From the NCBI GenBank assembly GCA_024760905.1, contig CM045746.1:8899466-8963465 (forward strand): a stretch of 64,000 nt of DNA, in the 5' to 3' direction. The stretch's first letter is position 1. Each line of letters begins with the position of its first letter. Position numbers and translations under genes: made by a program. This document shows, piece after piece, positions 59,101 through 64,000 of this stretch. Source of the stretch: Plotosus lineatus (Eukaryota; Chordata; Actinopteri; Siluriformes; Plotosidae). The notes beneath the pieces were generated by a model that was given only the letters and a program-made list of their open reading frames with translations, was not told the DNA's origin and searched no databases.

Positions 59101-62100
59101 AACACGAAAACTGCATTTTTTGAATAGTTGGGTTATCTTTGTGTAATGTTTAAATTTGTTTGATGATCTGAAAAAGTTAAGTGTGACAAAGGTGCAAAAA
59201 AGTAAAAAAAAAAATCAGTAAGGGGGCAAAACCTTTGGCACAGCACTGTAGACACCAAAAACCTTTGAGGACCCACCACGTAAGGTGTCGGAGTGAAAAC
59301 CGAGAACAGATGAACAGGAACTCCTTGGCTGATGAACACGGCAGCGGCCAGAGAGGCGAACTTCTTGCTGCTGCCGCCGCTGGGAGAGTGCTGGCGTGCG
59401 TCGTACCCAATGACCACACCACGCTGTGTCAGATCCTCAAAACACTCCTCCAGATAGCGACAGAATCCCTAAAAACATTTATTTCAGACTAATTAATAAT
59501 TTGAATCCCATAACACACAAATCATCTGGATTATTGTCGGGAGGCGTGGCCTTGTGGGCAGAATCATATTTGCCCAGTGATGTGTGTTCGGTGTCACCTG
59601 GGAGGTCTGGATGATGGTCAGGTCATTCATTCGGGAGATGCCGGGCCCCATGGCTGCTCTCAGGCCGGCCGTTCCGAATGCCATCCGGGTACCAAAACAT
59701 TTGCGCAGCTCGTCTAAGTTTCCTGCCTTCACCAGCTCTCGCACGCATGTTGCAGTCTTGCTGTTCTGTTTCCATGTGAACATCAGAGAAAGTCTAAAAC
59801 ACTTGATATGCAAGCACCAGTCTGCGTTTAAGCGCACAAGTACCATCATGTGAGTTTCATTTTCAAGTAACGACATTATCTCAAATGATTAAGTCGAAAC
59901 CACCACATTGTTAGTCCTGATCAGCTCCCATTCGTTTTCTATTTCTTGCTGAACGAGTTTCACGTGTCATTGCATGTCAATTAACATCCTACAATGTGTT
60001 CATTTGTGCAAATTGAGTCTGAGACTCTTTTGTTTTTACCTCGAAAACCAAGAGTTTATATTCACCCATTTTCTAAGCCACTTAATCTTAATTATGGTCG
60101 CTGGGAGGCTGGCGCCCTTCTCAGCCGACTCTGGGAGTACACTGTAGAGTACACCACAGACGCTCCCCAGACCATCGCAACACGAGTTTATTTATTTATT
60201 TATATTTTAGGGCAGTGGTGGTCTAGTGAATAGGGTGCAGGATCGCTGATCCTAAGGTTGGGGGTTCAAGTCCCCCCAGGGTTGTTACTGTCCCCCCAGT
60301 GCAGCTAGCTGGGTTATCAAAAGCGGGCCATGTCTCTCACTGTCTATGGTGAGAGGTTCATGTAAAAGAACCATTGCTGACTTTGGTAAAGAGGAGCTGC
60401 AAAGTCGTGAGCGTGTTTCTGTCCCTTGCTAAAAGGGTTGTGTCAGGAAGGGCATCCGACGTAAAAACCTCTGCCAAATCAAACGTGCAAATCAGATGAT
60501 TCACTGTGGCGACTCCCGAGAAAAGGGAAAAAGCTGAAAGGAAGAAAGAAAAGTGTCATAGAGAAAGTTTGATCAGACATTACTCCTTCCCTCTAGAAAA
60601 CAATCACCCTTAATAAAAGGATGTGTGCAAAAGATGAAGTCTTGGAATTTATGTTTTTATTGCTATTATTGTGCAACAATTAACAAAACCAAACACATTC
60701 AATAAAAAGAGTAAAACATATAAAGGAGCTCTGTCATGGTTTCCCCCTAAATTCAGAAACCCAAAATCGTAATCTGTAATGGATTCCCAAAATACTGGTC
60801 TGTACGAGCCTAAAGGGAACTCCCATCAAGGTATGCAAGGTGTTGGGTACATACAGTCATATACATGATTATAAACTAAACTAACTCTTTATTGTCAAAG
60901 TACATTTACATACATTGAAATTTGCTTTGTGCACTAGGCACCTGTCGCCACTGTGCAGCGCCAGTTATTGCGTTGTTCTATCCTTTTTGATGCTGAGCGC
61001 CAAGCAGGAAGCAACAACTGCCAAATTTTAATGTCTTATGGTATGACGCGGCCGGATTTGAACTCCAACCTACTGGAGGATAAAGCGGACGCTCTACCAA
61101 CTGAGCTAAATCCCCGGTACTAAATTTTAGTTTATTTTAGTAAATTTTTTTGTTATACCTTCTTAATCGCCCATTATTTCTTATTTCAAATATTTTCTTG
61201 AAACAACGACCCACCCCTTTAAAGGTAATCATTCATTATTGTGTTTATCTCTTATGATCAGTTCATTTTGGATGAATATGAAGGTTTCCTGGTGAAACCA
61301 CCTCAGCTCAAGAGCTCAGTATTTCTTATTCACATGCTCTACTTCTTGTTTTGGTTTTGCATCTGTTTACAATAACAAGAAAACATGTCGGAACAACATT
61401 TCTGCGTTTGTCAGCAGATAAAACTCTTGTGGGGAGTTTGCATGTTCTTCTCTGTGCTTGTGTAGGTTTTCTCCAAGTATTCATTTCCTCCCATAAACCA
61501 AAACATGCAATAGGATAATAGGCTGTATCACATTTCTCCTAAATGTGAGTGCGAATGTCTGAACATTCGCCCTGCAATAGACTGGCAAAGTTTTCAGGGC
61601 GTACCCAAACTTTGCTCAGTGTTGGCTGGTAGGTAGGTACAGTAGTTTGTTGGGCTTTTCCACCTGAGCCTTGTGGCTCATTCGGCCGTGCTTACCCCAG
61701 GTTTCCATAGAAGTTACCAGGAGTTCATCTCCTCCTGGATGGGATGCTGGTCCATCGCAGGTTACCTTCCCAGTATATTTTTACTGGAACCCATTTATAC
61801 TGCTGGGTGACGTGAGGCACACTTGTGGTTGAGACCTTGCCCAGGGGTCTTAACACAGTGGGGGTCTGACTGGGATTTGAACACACAACCTCATGATCAT
61901 GACCACACATGACCATCACCACCATGGTGGCCCCGTGGAGGCTGTGACTGTCGTACTCAATGACGTGCAGAAAAATCTTCGACGTCATTGGTGTTCTCCA
62001 AGAAACTTCACAATAAACGGAAAGGGAAACATTTAAATTTTCACTTTTAATACATATCAATTTTAATTAAAATTAAGAGGCAGTCTTTAAACTCTTAACC

Positions 62101-62460
62101 ATTGAATGAATGGATTAAACACTGAAATGTCATACATTCTCGAACTTTTCCGTGACCTGATCTCAGGCTGCACTCTGAATCGGATCCTAAAACCATCCCT
62201 GCGGTACATATAGTGCACCAAGTAGGGTGCAAGTGTCATCATATCACGCCCTATCTAGTCCACCTAGGGAGCCCATTACCAAGGCAGTTGAGATTCAGCC
62301 TTCATGAGCCGGTCAGCAATCTCTATTTAAACTAGCCAACATATAGATAAAGTTAATTGATATAAAACACAATTCTGCTCACCTTATCAAACTCTAACCA
62401 CTGTTTAATGGCGTTGTCCAGCTTCACATCACCACAACTTTCTACCTCGTTATAGACCAT
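43492..62460 (-). CDS. pgm2: Phosphopentomutase / phosphoglucomutase 2, 13 coding exons, complete
   Basis: Cytosolic alpha-D-phosphohexomutase family enzyme. PGM2 interconverts ribose-1-phosphate or deoxyribose-1-phosphate with the 5-phosphates and has weaker glucose-1-phosphate activity. I joined 13 exons with GT-AG boundaries: 62383-62460, 59598-59765, 59277-59468, 51043-51126, 50747-50940, 50478-50667, 50208-50305, 49856-50042, 49670-49763, 48687-48816, 46600-46786, 46364-46497 and 43492-43600. They total 1845 nt, that is 614 codons plus TAA with no frameshift, close to the 612 residues of human PGM2. Catalytic serine loop [13 protein letters not shown] has Ser164. The metal loop DPDADR has Asp321, Asp323 and Asp325. 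The sugar-binding FEEAIGY is at 424-430 and the phosphate-binding RTSGTEPK at 558-565. TBC1D1 lies downstream on the same strand, which argues for PGM2 rather than its paralogue PGM2L1. Introns 3, 10 and 12 are enlarged by mobile elements. Splicing is inferred from sequence only. Confidence 0.95.
43731..44603. mobile_element. TIR element family E copy E2, in pgm2 intron 12
   Basis: Ends CAGTTGGTCCCCAATTTACG and, on the reverse strand, CAGTCGGCCCCCAATTTACG, flanked by TA at 43729-43730 and 44604-44605. 873 bp, opposite orientation to E1. No transposase. It holds one CCAAT box beside GGGGCGGG near 44410-44435. Confidence 0.85.
44712..45417 (-). mobile_element. SINE family A copy A8, B-type tail, interrupted
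   Basis: Reverse copy: diverged head at 45340-45417, core at about 45240-45330 (CAGCAATGGTTCTTTTACAT), then tail (GACAGCTCGCCAGGCCATC) continuing below 44753 (GGGAGGCTGGCGCC). A TIR element is inserted in the tail. Confidence 0.72.
44756..45178. mobile_element. 423-bp TIR element in A8, possibly PIF/Harbinger
   Basis: 18-bp termini TACCCCGATTTCACTGGA and TACCCCCATTTCACTGGA (reverse strand) differ by one base. The 3-bp flanks are ATA and TTA, compatible with the TWA target of PIF/Harbinger elements. No transposase. Confidence 0.65.
45535..46215 (+). mobile_element. SINE family B copy split by a family A SINE
   Basis: Head ACATAGTGGTTAGTGCAG and B-box-like GGGTTTGATTCCCA, body to 45676; resumes at 46005 and ends with CCCTAATTAGCATTAAGTGG near 46200. 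Confidence 0.85.
45677..45993 (+). mobile_element. SINE family A copy A9, RTE-type tail
   Basis: Truncated inside the head (starts TGGATCGCTGATCC). Target duplications ACTCCGGTTTC at 45666-45676 and 45994-46004, inside the family B body. Confidence 0.93.
46364..46497 (-). CDS. pgm2: pgm2 coding exon 12, phosphate-binding loop (residues 535-579)
   Basis: 134 nt encoding [20 protein letters not shown] and the phosphate-binding [12 protein letters not shown]. The donor is AACAG/GTGTGT. Confidence 0.95.
46600..46786 (-). CDS. pgm2: pgm2 coding exon 11 (residues 472-534)
   Basis: 187 nt encoding [20 protein letters not shown] and [17 protein letters not shown]. Acceptor TATCCAG/G, donor AAAGCT/GTGAGC. 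Confidence 0.95.
46912..47208 (-). mobile_element. SINE family B copy, full length, in pgm2 intron 10
   Basis: Complete in reverse: head GGCGAAGTGTTTAATACG with GGGTTCGGTTCCCA at the high end, tail CCCTAATTAGGATTAAGCAG at the low end. The best family B reference in the window. Confidence 0.85.
47210..47655. other. No gene seen (pgm2 intron 10)
   Basis: Very AT-rich with many TTTTATT runs. No recognisable element. Confidence 0.55.
47660..48365 (+). mobile_element. SINE family B copy split by a family A SINE
   Basis: Head and body at 47660-47960 (GCTGCCTCACAACAAGAAGA to TAATTACGATTAAGCAACT); the duplicated target and tail end at 48313-48365. Confidence 0.82.
47961..48312 (-). mobile_element. 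SINE family A copy A10, full length, RTE-type tail
   Basis: Reverse copy with complete head. Target duplications ATTACGATTAAGCAACT at 47944-47960 and ATTAAGATTAAGCAACT at 48313-48329 (16 of 17 match). Confidence 0.94.
48390..48500 (+). mobile_element. Rex3 3' fragment, strongly 5'-truncated
   Basis: GAACGCCTGGACCTCACTGC, GTTGCTGCCCCGGTGACTCG and ACCCGGATTCCGCGGAAGAT match the last 100 bases of Rex3. Confidence 0.8.
48687..48816 (-). CDS. pgm2: pgm2 coding exon 10 (residues 429-472)
   Basis: 130 nt encoding [20 protein letters not shown] and [10 protein letters not shown]. Acceptor TTTTCAG/GC, donor GAGGA/GTGAGT. Confidence 0.93.
48976..49464 (+). mobile_element. SINE family A copy A11 with a unique fourth tail
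   Basis: Full head (TGGTCTCGTGGTATAGGGCG, GGTTCGAGTCC) and core as far as CAGCGTGTTTCT at 49195. It then continues into an unrelated 270-bp tail (GGATCCTTCCGGTGGCGCCG, GACGGAGGCCTACTACTA). A perfect 14-bp target duplication TATTGGTTGTTATG at 48962-48975 and 49465-49478 brackets head, core and tail as one unit. It lies in pgm2 intron 9. Confidence 0.92.
49670..49763 (-). CDS. pgm2: pgm2 coding exon 9 (residues 398-429)
   Basis: 94 nt encoding [20 protein letters not shown] and LFAFEEAI, leading into the sugar-binding FEEAIGY motif. Acceptor CTCTGTAG, donor ATCG/GTACGA. Confidence 0.95.
49856..50042 (-). CDS. pgm2: pgm2 coding exon 8 (residues 335-397)
   Basis: 187 nt encoding [19 protein letters not shown] and, later, [20 protein letters not shown]. 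The acceptor GTGTGCAG ends a long TG tract. Confidence 0.95.
50043..50355. repeat. CA microsatellites beside pgm2 exons 7 and 8
   Basis: CA runs at 50047-50112, 50178-50207 and 50311-50353 fill much of introns 6 and 7 and reach the splice sites. In the transcript they are UG repeats. Confidence 0.93.
50208..50305 (-). CDS. pgm2: pgm2 coding exon 7, metal-binding loop (residues 303-335)
   Basis: 98 nt encoding [20 protein letters not shown] and [17 protein letters not shown] supplies the three Mg-binding aspartates. The donor CCCAG/GTGTGTG is itself the first unit of a TG microsatellite. Confidence 0.95.
50478..50667 (-). CDS. pgm2: pgm2 coding exon 6 (residues 239-302)
   Basis: 190 nt containing [20 protein letters not shown] and [19 protein letters not shown]. 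One base completes Arg239. The donor is GTGTTG/GTAGAT, followed at once by CA repeats. Confidence 0.95.
50720..50970. repeat. Short CA/TG runs beside pgm2 exons 5 and 6
   Basis: TG run at 50727-50742 and CA run at 50950-50970; a further TG run lies at 50458-50470. All lie within a few bases of splice sites. Confidence 0.85.
50747..50940 (-). CDS. pgm2: pgm2 coding exon 5 (residues 175-239)
   Basis: 194 nt starting [14 protein letters not shown] and ending CFH plus two bases of an Arg codon. The acceptor TACGCTAG follows a TG run and the donor GTATACACAC opens a CA run. Confidence 0.95.
51043..51126 (-). CDS. pgm2: pgm2 coding exon 4, catalytic serine (residues 147-174)
   Basis: 28 codons carrying the active-site loop [13 protein letters not shown]; Ser164 is the phosphorylated serine by family homology. 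Acceptor CCTTTCAG, donor TACAAG/GTCCGC (a weak donor). Confidence 0.95.
51227..51526 (+). mobile_element. SINE family A copy A12 with a third tail type
   Basis: Head and core to CAGCGTGTTTCTG near 51432, then a tail containing GACAAGTAGCAAGCGTTCC and ending GGGGATAAGATATGATGATG. Imperfect target duplications AATCACTGAGTCAGA at 51212-51226 and AATCACACAGTCACA at 51527-51541 (12 of 15). It lies in pgm2 intron 3. Confidence 0.82.
51560..52070. other. No gene seen (pgm2 intron 3)
   Basis: Unique-looking sequence with nothing recognised. Confidence 0.5.
52080..52410 (+). mobile_element. L1-like LINE reverse-transcriptase fragment
   Basis: Pieces readable as [16 protein letters not shown] and then [20 protein letters not shown] and [12 protein letters not shown], matching the L1 pattern after the YADD motif. 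The motif itself and both ends are lost. Confidence 0.6.
52721..53292. mobile_element. TIR element family E copy E3, in pgm2 intron 3
   Basis: Ends CAGTGGTACCTCACCTTACG and (reverse strand) CAGTGGTATGTCACCTTACG, flanked by TA at 52719-52720 and 53293-53294. 572 bp. ATTGA/ATTGG boxes at 52862, 52900 and 52938 are exactly 38 bp apart with CCCGCCCC between them. Confidence 0.85.
53360..53455. mobile_element. TIR-element end fragment
   Basis: GTCAGGGGGTTGATCCTATTT followed by CGTGTAAAGTGAGGGATCCT, resembling one end of a pogo/Tigger-like element. The other end is not found. Confidence 0.35.
53595..54821. mobile_element. hAT-type element with BED zinc-finger remnant, in pgm2 intron 3
   Basis: Left end TAGTGCTGTAACAACAAATC and right end (reverse strand) TAGGGCTGCTACTAAAGATT. 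The 8-bp target duplications CTGCCATG and CTCCCATG at 53587-53594 and 54822-54829 match at 7 of 8 bases. Near 53900 a plus-strand frame reads [20 protein letters not shown] then HLKENM, a BED-type zinc finger. The rest of the transposase is gone. Confidence 0.8.
54830..55475. other. No gene seen (pgm2 intron 3)
   Basis: Unique-looking sequence without recognised features. Confidence 0.5.
55480..55640 (+). mobile_element. Possible L1-like LINE fragment
   Basis: A frame readable as [20 protein letters not shown] followed by MQML resembles the conserved L1 segment after the reverse transcriptase. It could be the distal part of the fragment at 52080-52410, separated by the E3 and hAT insertions. 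Confidence 0.45.
56087..56136. repeat. TG microsatellite
   Basis: About 24 TG units in pgm2 intron 3. Confidence 0.93.
56263..57012. mobile_element. Pogo/Tigger-like TIR element, in pgm2 intron 3
   Basis: Ends CAGTAGGCCTTCATTATTCG and (reverse strand) CAGTAGGCCCTTGACTATTC, with TA at 56261-56262 and 57013-57014. 750 bp, no transposase. The terminal motif and TA target fit pogo/Tigger-type elements. Confidence 0.78.
57650..59248 (-). mobile_element. Tc1-like transposon in pgm2 intron 3
   Basis: Ends CAGTGCTGTGCCAAAGTTTT and (reverse strand) CAGTGCTGTGCCAAAGGTTT. TA target duplications at 57648-57649 and 59249-59250. 1599 bp, a normal Tc1 length. Different family from the element at 20.2 kb. 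It carries a broken transposase. Confidence 0.95.
57870..58890 (-). pseudogene. Tc1-like transposase, broken
   Basis: N-terminal DNA-binding part: [20 protein letters not shown] and [13 protein letters not shown]. Catalytic part: [54 protein letters not shown], with second Asp and Glu of the DD34E triad visible. It ends with [14 protein letters not shown]. Frame changes near 58540, 58270 and 58110 break it. Confidence 0.9.
59277..59468 (-). CDS. pgm2: pgm2 coding exon 3 (residues 83-146)
   Basis: 64 codons beginning [13 protein letters not shown] and including [20 protein letters not shown] and VFTPTPYV. The donor is TACGTG/GTGGGT. A Tc1 element ends only 28 bp beyond this exon in the intron. 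Confidence 0.95.
59598..59765 (-). CDS. pgm2: pgm2 coding exon 2 (residues 27-82)
   Basis: 56 codons, phase 0 on both sides. It contains [20 protein letters not shown] and [17 protein letters not shown], the conserved first block of PGM2. Acceptor GGAAACAG, donor CAG/GTGACA. Confidence 0.95.
60060..60190 (-). mobile_element. B-type SINE tail fragment
   Basis: Reverse copy with CACTTAATCTTAATTATGGT and GGCTGGCGCCCTTCTCAGCC, the B-type tail, then truncated. Confidence 0.65.
60212..60550 (+). mobile_element. SINE family A copy A13, full length, RTE-type tail
   Basis: Head GGTCTAGTGAATAGGGTGCA and GGTTCAAGTCC, core and complete RTE-type tail ending GCTGAAAGGAAGAAAG. It lies in pgm2 intron 1. 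No clear target duplication. Confidence 0.88.
60885..61125 (-). mobile_element. tRNA-headed SINE (family G)
   Basis: Reverse strand starts GGGGATTTAGCTCAGTTGGT and AGAGC, a good A box, then GAGTTCAAATCC, a good B box. The 3' part ends CTTTGACAATAAAGAGTTAG. The head has no proper acceptor stem, so this is a SINE rather than a tRNA gene. Confidence 0.75.
61430..61640 (+). mobile_element. SINE family B copy, 5'-truncated
   Basis: GTGGGGAGTTTGCATGTTCT to TCAGTGTTGGCTGG, family B body and part of the tail. Confidence 0.72.
61645..61915 (-). mobile_element. SINE family C copy
   Basis: Reverse copy matching 12727-13014: TTACCTTCCCAGTATATTTT, GGCACACTTGTGGTTGAGAC and CACAACCTCATGATCATGA at the head side. 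Confidence 0.78.
62383..62460 (-). CDS. pgm2: pgm2 coding exon 1 (residues 1-26)
   Basis: The start ATG at 62460 has a good context (AACAAGATGG). The exon reads [20 protein letters not shown] and then WLEFDK, ending at a GATAAG/GTGAGC donor. The motif QWLxxDK is typical of the PGM2 N-terminus. Confidence 0.88.
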
Positions 62461-62760
62461 CTTGTTCCTTTTTTCTTCCTGAATGTCTGTTTCAACACTT
62501 ACACTTTCGCTACTCAACTGCTGCTAATGAACCGCCTACAATGGCGACACTCCGGTTTCGTTCCAAACGAATCTCTTTTACTTCAGAAGTGCACGAGGTA
62601 AGGGAATACCGTTAACTCGATCAAACCGAAAACAGTACACTGACGTGTCGGACTGGGAGAGCGATTTGGAACTCTTCCTCTGTGACGTTTAACAGATGGG
62701 GAGTCAAGGCGGCCACGTGATTTGCTCCTGAGCTGTGACGAAAGCAAGCAAGATTGAAAT
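62461..62760 (-). promoter_or_regulatory. Candidate pgm2 promoter and 5' UTR
   Basis: The block directly upstream of the pgm2 ATG is unique and relatively rich in CG. It holds an E-box CACGTG at 62714-62719, in the context GCCACGTGA, and several TGACG half-sites. No TATA box is evident. The transcription start is not determined. Confidence 0.5.
62541..62597 (+). CDS. Weak candidate divergent first exon
   Basis: On the plus strand ATG at 62541 opens 19 codons, MATLRFRSKRISFTSEVHE, that end at GAG/GTAAGG, a consensus splice donor. It lies head to head with pgm2, 80 bp from its ATG, so a shared bidirectional promoter is possible. I do not recognise the peptide and found no second exon. Chance is quite possible at this length. 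Confidence 0.22.
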
Positions 62761-62924
62761 TGTGGGGGAAAAAAAATCAATCAACGTTTATCTCAATAAT
62801 GTATTAATTGGCTCTAAATAGTATAAAAAGAAATTAGAAAATTATTTTTATTTGAGGGGTGGGGAGATCCGGCTGACACACACACACACACAGGTAATTT
62901 AGAACAGGTACGTTGGTAAAGTCC

Positions 62925-63152
62925 TTTGGGCTTTTTACACCCACACCATAGCAGTTCATCAGGCCAGCATGAAGCAACTAGGAGTTCCAACTCCTCTTGG
63001 ATGGGACACTCGTCCATCACAGGTTACCTTCCCAGTATATTTTACTGGTACCCATTTACTGTTTGAACAGAAGCACACTTGTGGTTAAGACCTCGCTCAG
63101 TGAGATTTGAACTCACAACCTCACAGCACTCTAACCACTACACCACCAGCTC
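62925..63152 (-). mobile_element. SINE family C copy
   Basis: Reverse copy from GGGCTTTTTACACCCACACC to ACTACACCACCAGCTCC. Confidence 0.78.
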
Positions 63153-63154
63153 CA

Positions 63155-63362
63155 TGAGCGCTCATCAGGCCGGTGCTTATCCCTGGTTTCTGTAGCGTGA
63201 AGCAACTAGGAGTTCAACTTTTCCTGGCTGGGTGAACAGAGGCACACTTGTGGTTGAGACCTTGCCCAGGGGTCTTAGCACAGTGAAGGTCTAACTGGGA
63301 TTTGAACACACAACCTCACGATCATGAGCACAGCTCCCTAACCATTATGTCACCGGCCCCAC
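63155..63362 (-). mobile_element. SINE family C copy, tandem to the previous one
   Basis: Starts immediately after the previous copy (GAGCGCTCATCAGGCCGGTG), lacks part of the middle and ends with the head TATGTCACCGGCCCCAC. Confidence 0.78.
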
Positions 63363-63433
63363 GAGTTTAGAACAGCCAATTAGCCGAATGCGCGTTTCTT
63401 TGCACTTCACTGAGTTCTAGTTACCTCAGATAC

Positions 63434-63765
63434 TTTCATCTGTTCATTTTCTGTAACTGCTTAATCCTAATTAGGGTCGCTGCATCCCAACTGACTCTGG
63501 GCGAGGGCAGAGTTAACCCTTGACAGCTCACCAGACCATCGCAGGGTGGAAACACGCTGACATCTATGCAGCTACTTTTGTCGAAAGTCAGCAATGGTTC
63601 TTTTACATGAACCTCTCTCCATAGACAGTGCGAGACATGGCCGGCCTTTCATAACCCAGCTACCTGCACTGGGTTGGACAGTGAATGATCCGTGGAGAGG
63701 GGGGGCTTGAACCCCCCAACCTTAGGATCAGTGATCTGGCACCTTTACCACCAGGCCGCCACTGC
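63434..63765 (-). mobile_element. SINE family A copy A14, B-type tail
   Basis: Reverse copy with complete head and core. Its tail reads (reverse strand) GACCCTAATTAGGATTAAGC. A perfect 10-bp target duplication CCTCAGATAC lies at 63424-63433 and 63766-63775. Confidence 0.93.
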
Positions 63766-63894
63766 CCTCAGATACCTCAAAGATCCTAAAACCCGAGCTC
63801 AAAGAAGTGAAAATCTATTAGATGAGATCTGGGACTATGTCATCTCTGACTTTCTGAATTATTTTAGGTTCTCTGGAAAGAATATTTAGTAAGT

Positions 63895-64000
63895 AGGAGT
63901 TTGCATGAATGTCCCTAGAGTACTCCAGTTTCCTCCCAAAGTCCAAAGACGTGCACATTCGACTAATTTTTAAATTCATCATTCATTTGCTGAACTGTAT
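63895..64000 (+). mobile_element. SINE family B fragment at window edge
   Basis: GTAGGAGTTTGCATGAATGT and CTCCAGTTTCCTCCCAAAGT, the family B body, cut by the window end. Confidence 0.65.

Noticed and set aside
61040..61110. tRNA gene on the minus strand
   Set aside because: A and B boxes are good but the stems do not pair as a tRNA and a SINE body follows, so it is a SINE head.
43492..62460. PGM2L1 (glucose-1,6-bisphosphate synthase) instead of PGM2
   Set aside because: Sequence blocks read closer to PGM2 and the gene lies beside TBC1D1; a phylogeny would decide.

Overview
This is vertebrate nuclear DNA, most likely from a teleost fish. It has intron-exon genes with GT-AG splice sites, many tRNA-derived SINEs, Rex3 and other RTE-clade LINEs, Tc1, hAT and small terminal-inverted-repeat elements, and long CA/CT microsatellites. 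There are no bacterial features. The species cannot be named from the sequence.

Two host genes are supported, both on the minus strand. PGM2 (phosphopentomutase, phosphoglucomutase 2) appears complete: 13 coding exons between 62460 and 43492 join in frame into 614 codons plus a stop, with every catalytic motif present. Downstream of it, two coding exons at 31162-30598 encode the N-terminal phosphotyrosine-interaction domain of TBC1D1. The same PGM2-TBC1D1 neighbour order is known in mammals. A CpG-rich block with an NRF1-type site near 38.05 kb is a candidate TBC1D1 promoter. Further TBC1D1 exons were not found, so positions 1-30.6 kb may be its next intron. Two weak first-exon candidates were noted, at 13919-13987 (minus) and 62541-62597 (plus).

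Layout: 1-3.1 kb jockey/CR1-like LINE split by a SINE; 3.1-7.7 kb giant CA/CT/CG simple-repeat and minisatellite array; 8-11.9 kb Tx1-like LINE relic; 12-22.7 kb nested SINEs, small DNA elements and a Tc1 element; 22.8-26.3 kb near full-length RTE LINE; 26.3-30.5 kb SINEs, microsatellites and a roughly 127-bp minisatellite; 30.6-31.2 kb TBC1D1; 31.9-35.2 and 38.2-41.4 kb two Rex3 copies; 43.5-62.5 kb PGM2 with introns full of insertions; 62.5-64 kb PGM2 promoter and SINEs.

The most notable observation is a modular SINE family, called family A here, with at least 14 copies. A constant tRNA-like head and central core are joined, at the same breakpoint, to four different 3' tails. Target-site duplications show that copies of each tail type inserted as single units. 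One tail is the fused 5' and 3' ends of the RTE LINE found at 22.8-26.3 kb, and one such SINE sits inside that LINE. Other points of interest are small elements carrying a 38-bp CCAAT/GC-box unit, CA/TG arrays touching the splice sites of PGM2 exons 5-8, and a Tc1 element 28 bp from a PGM2 splice donor.
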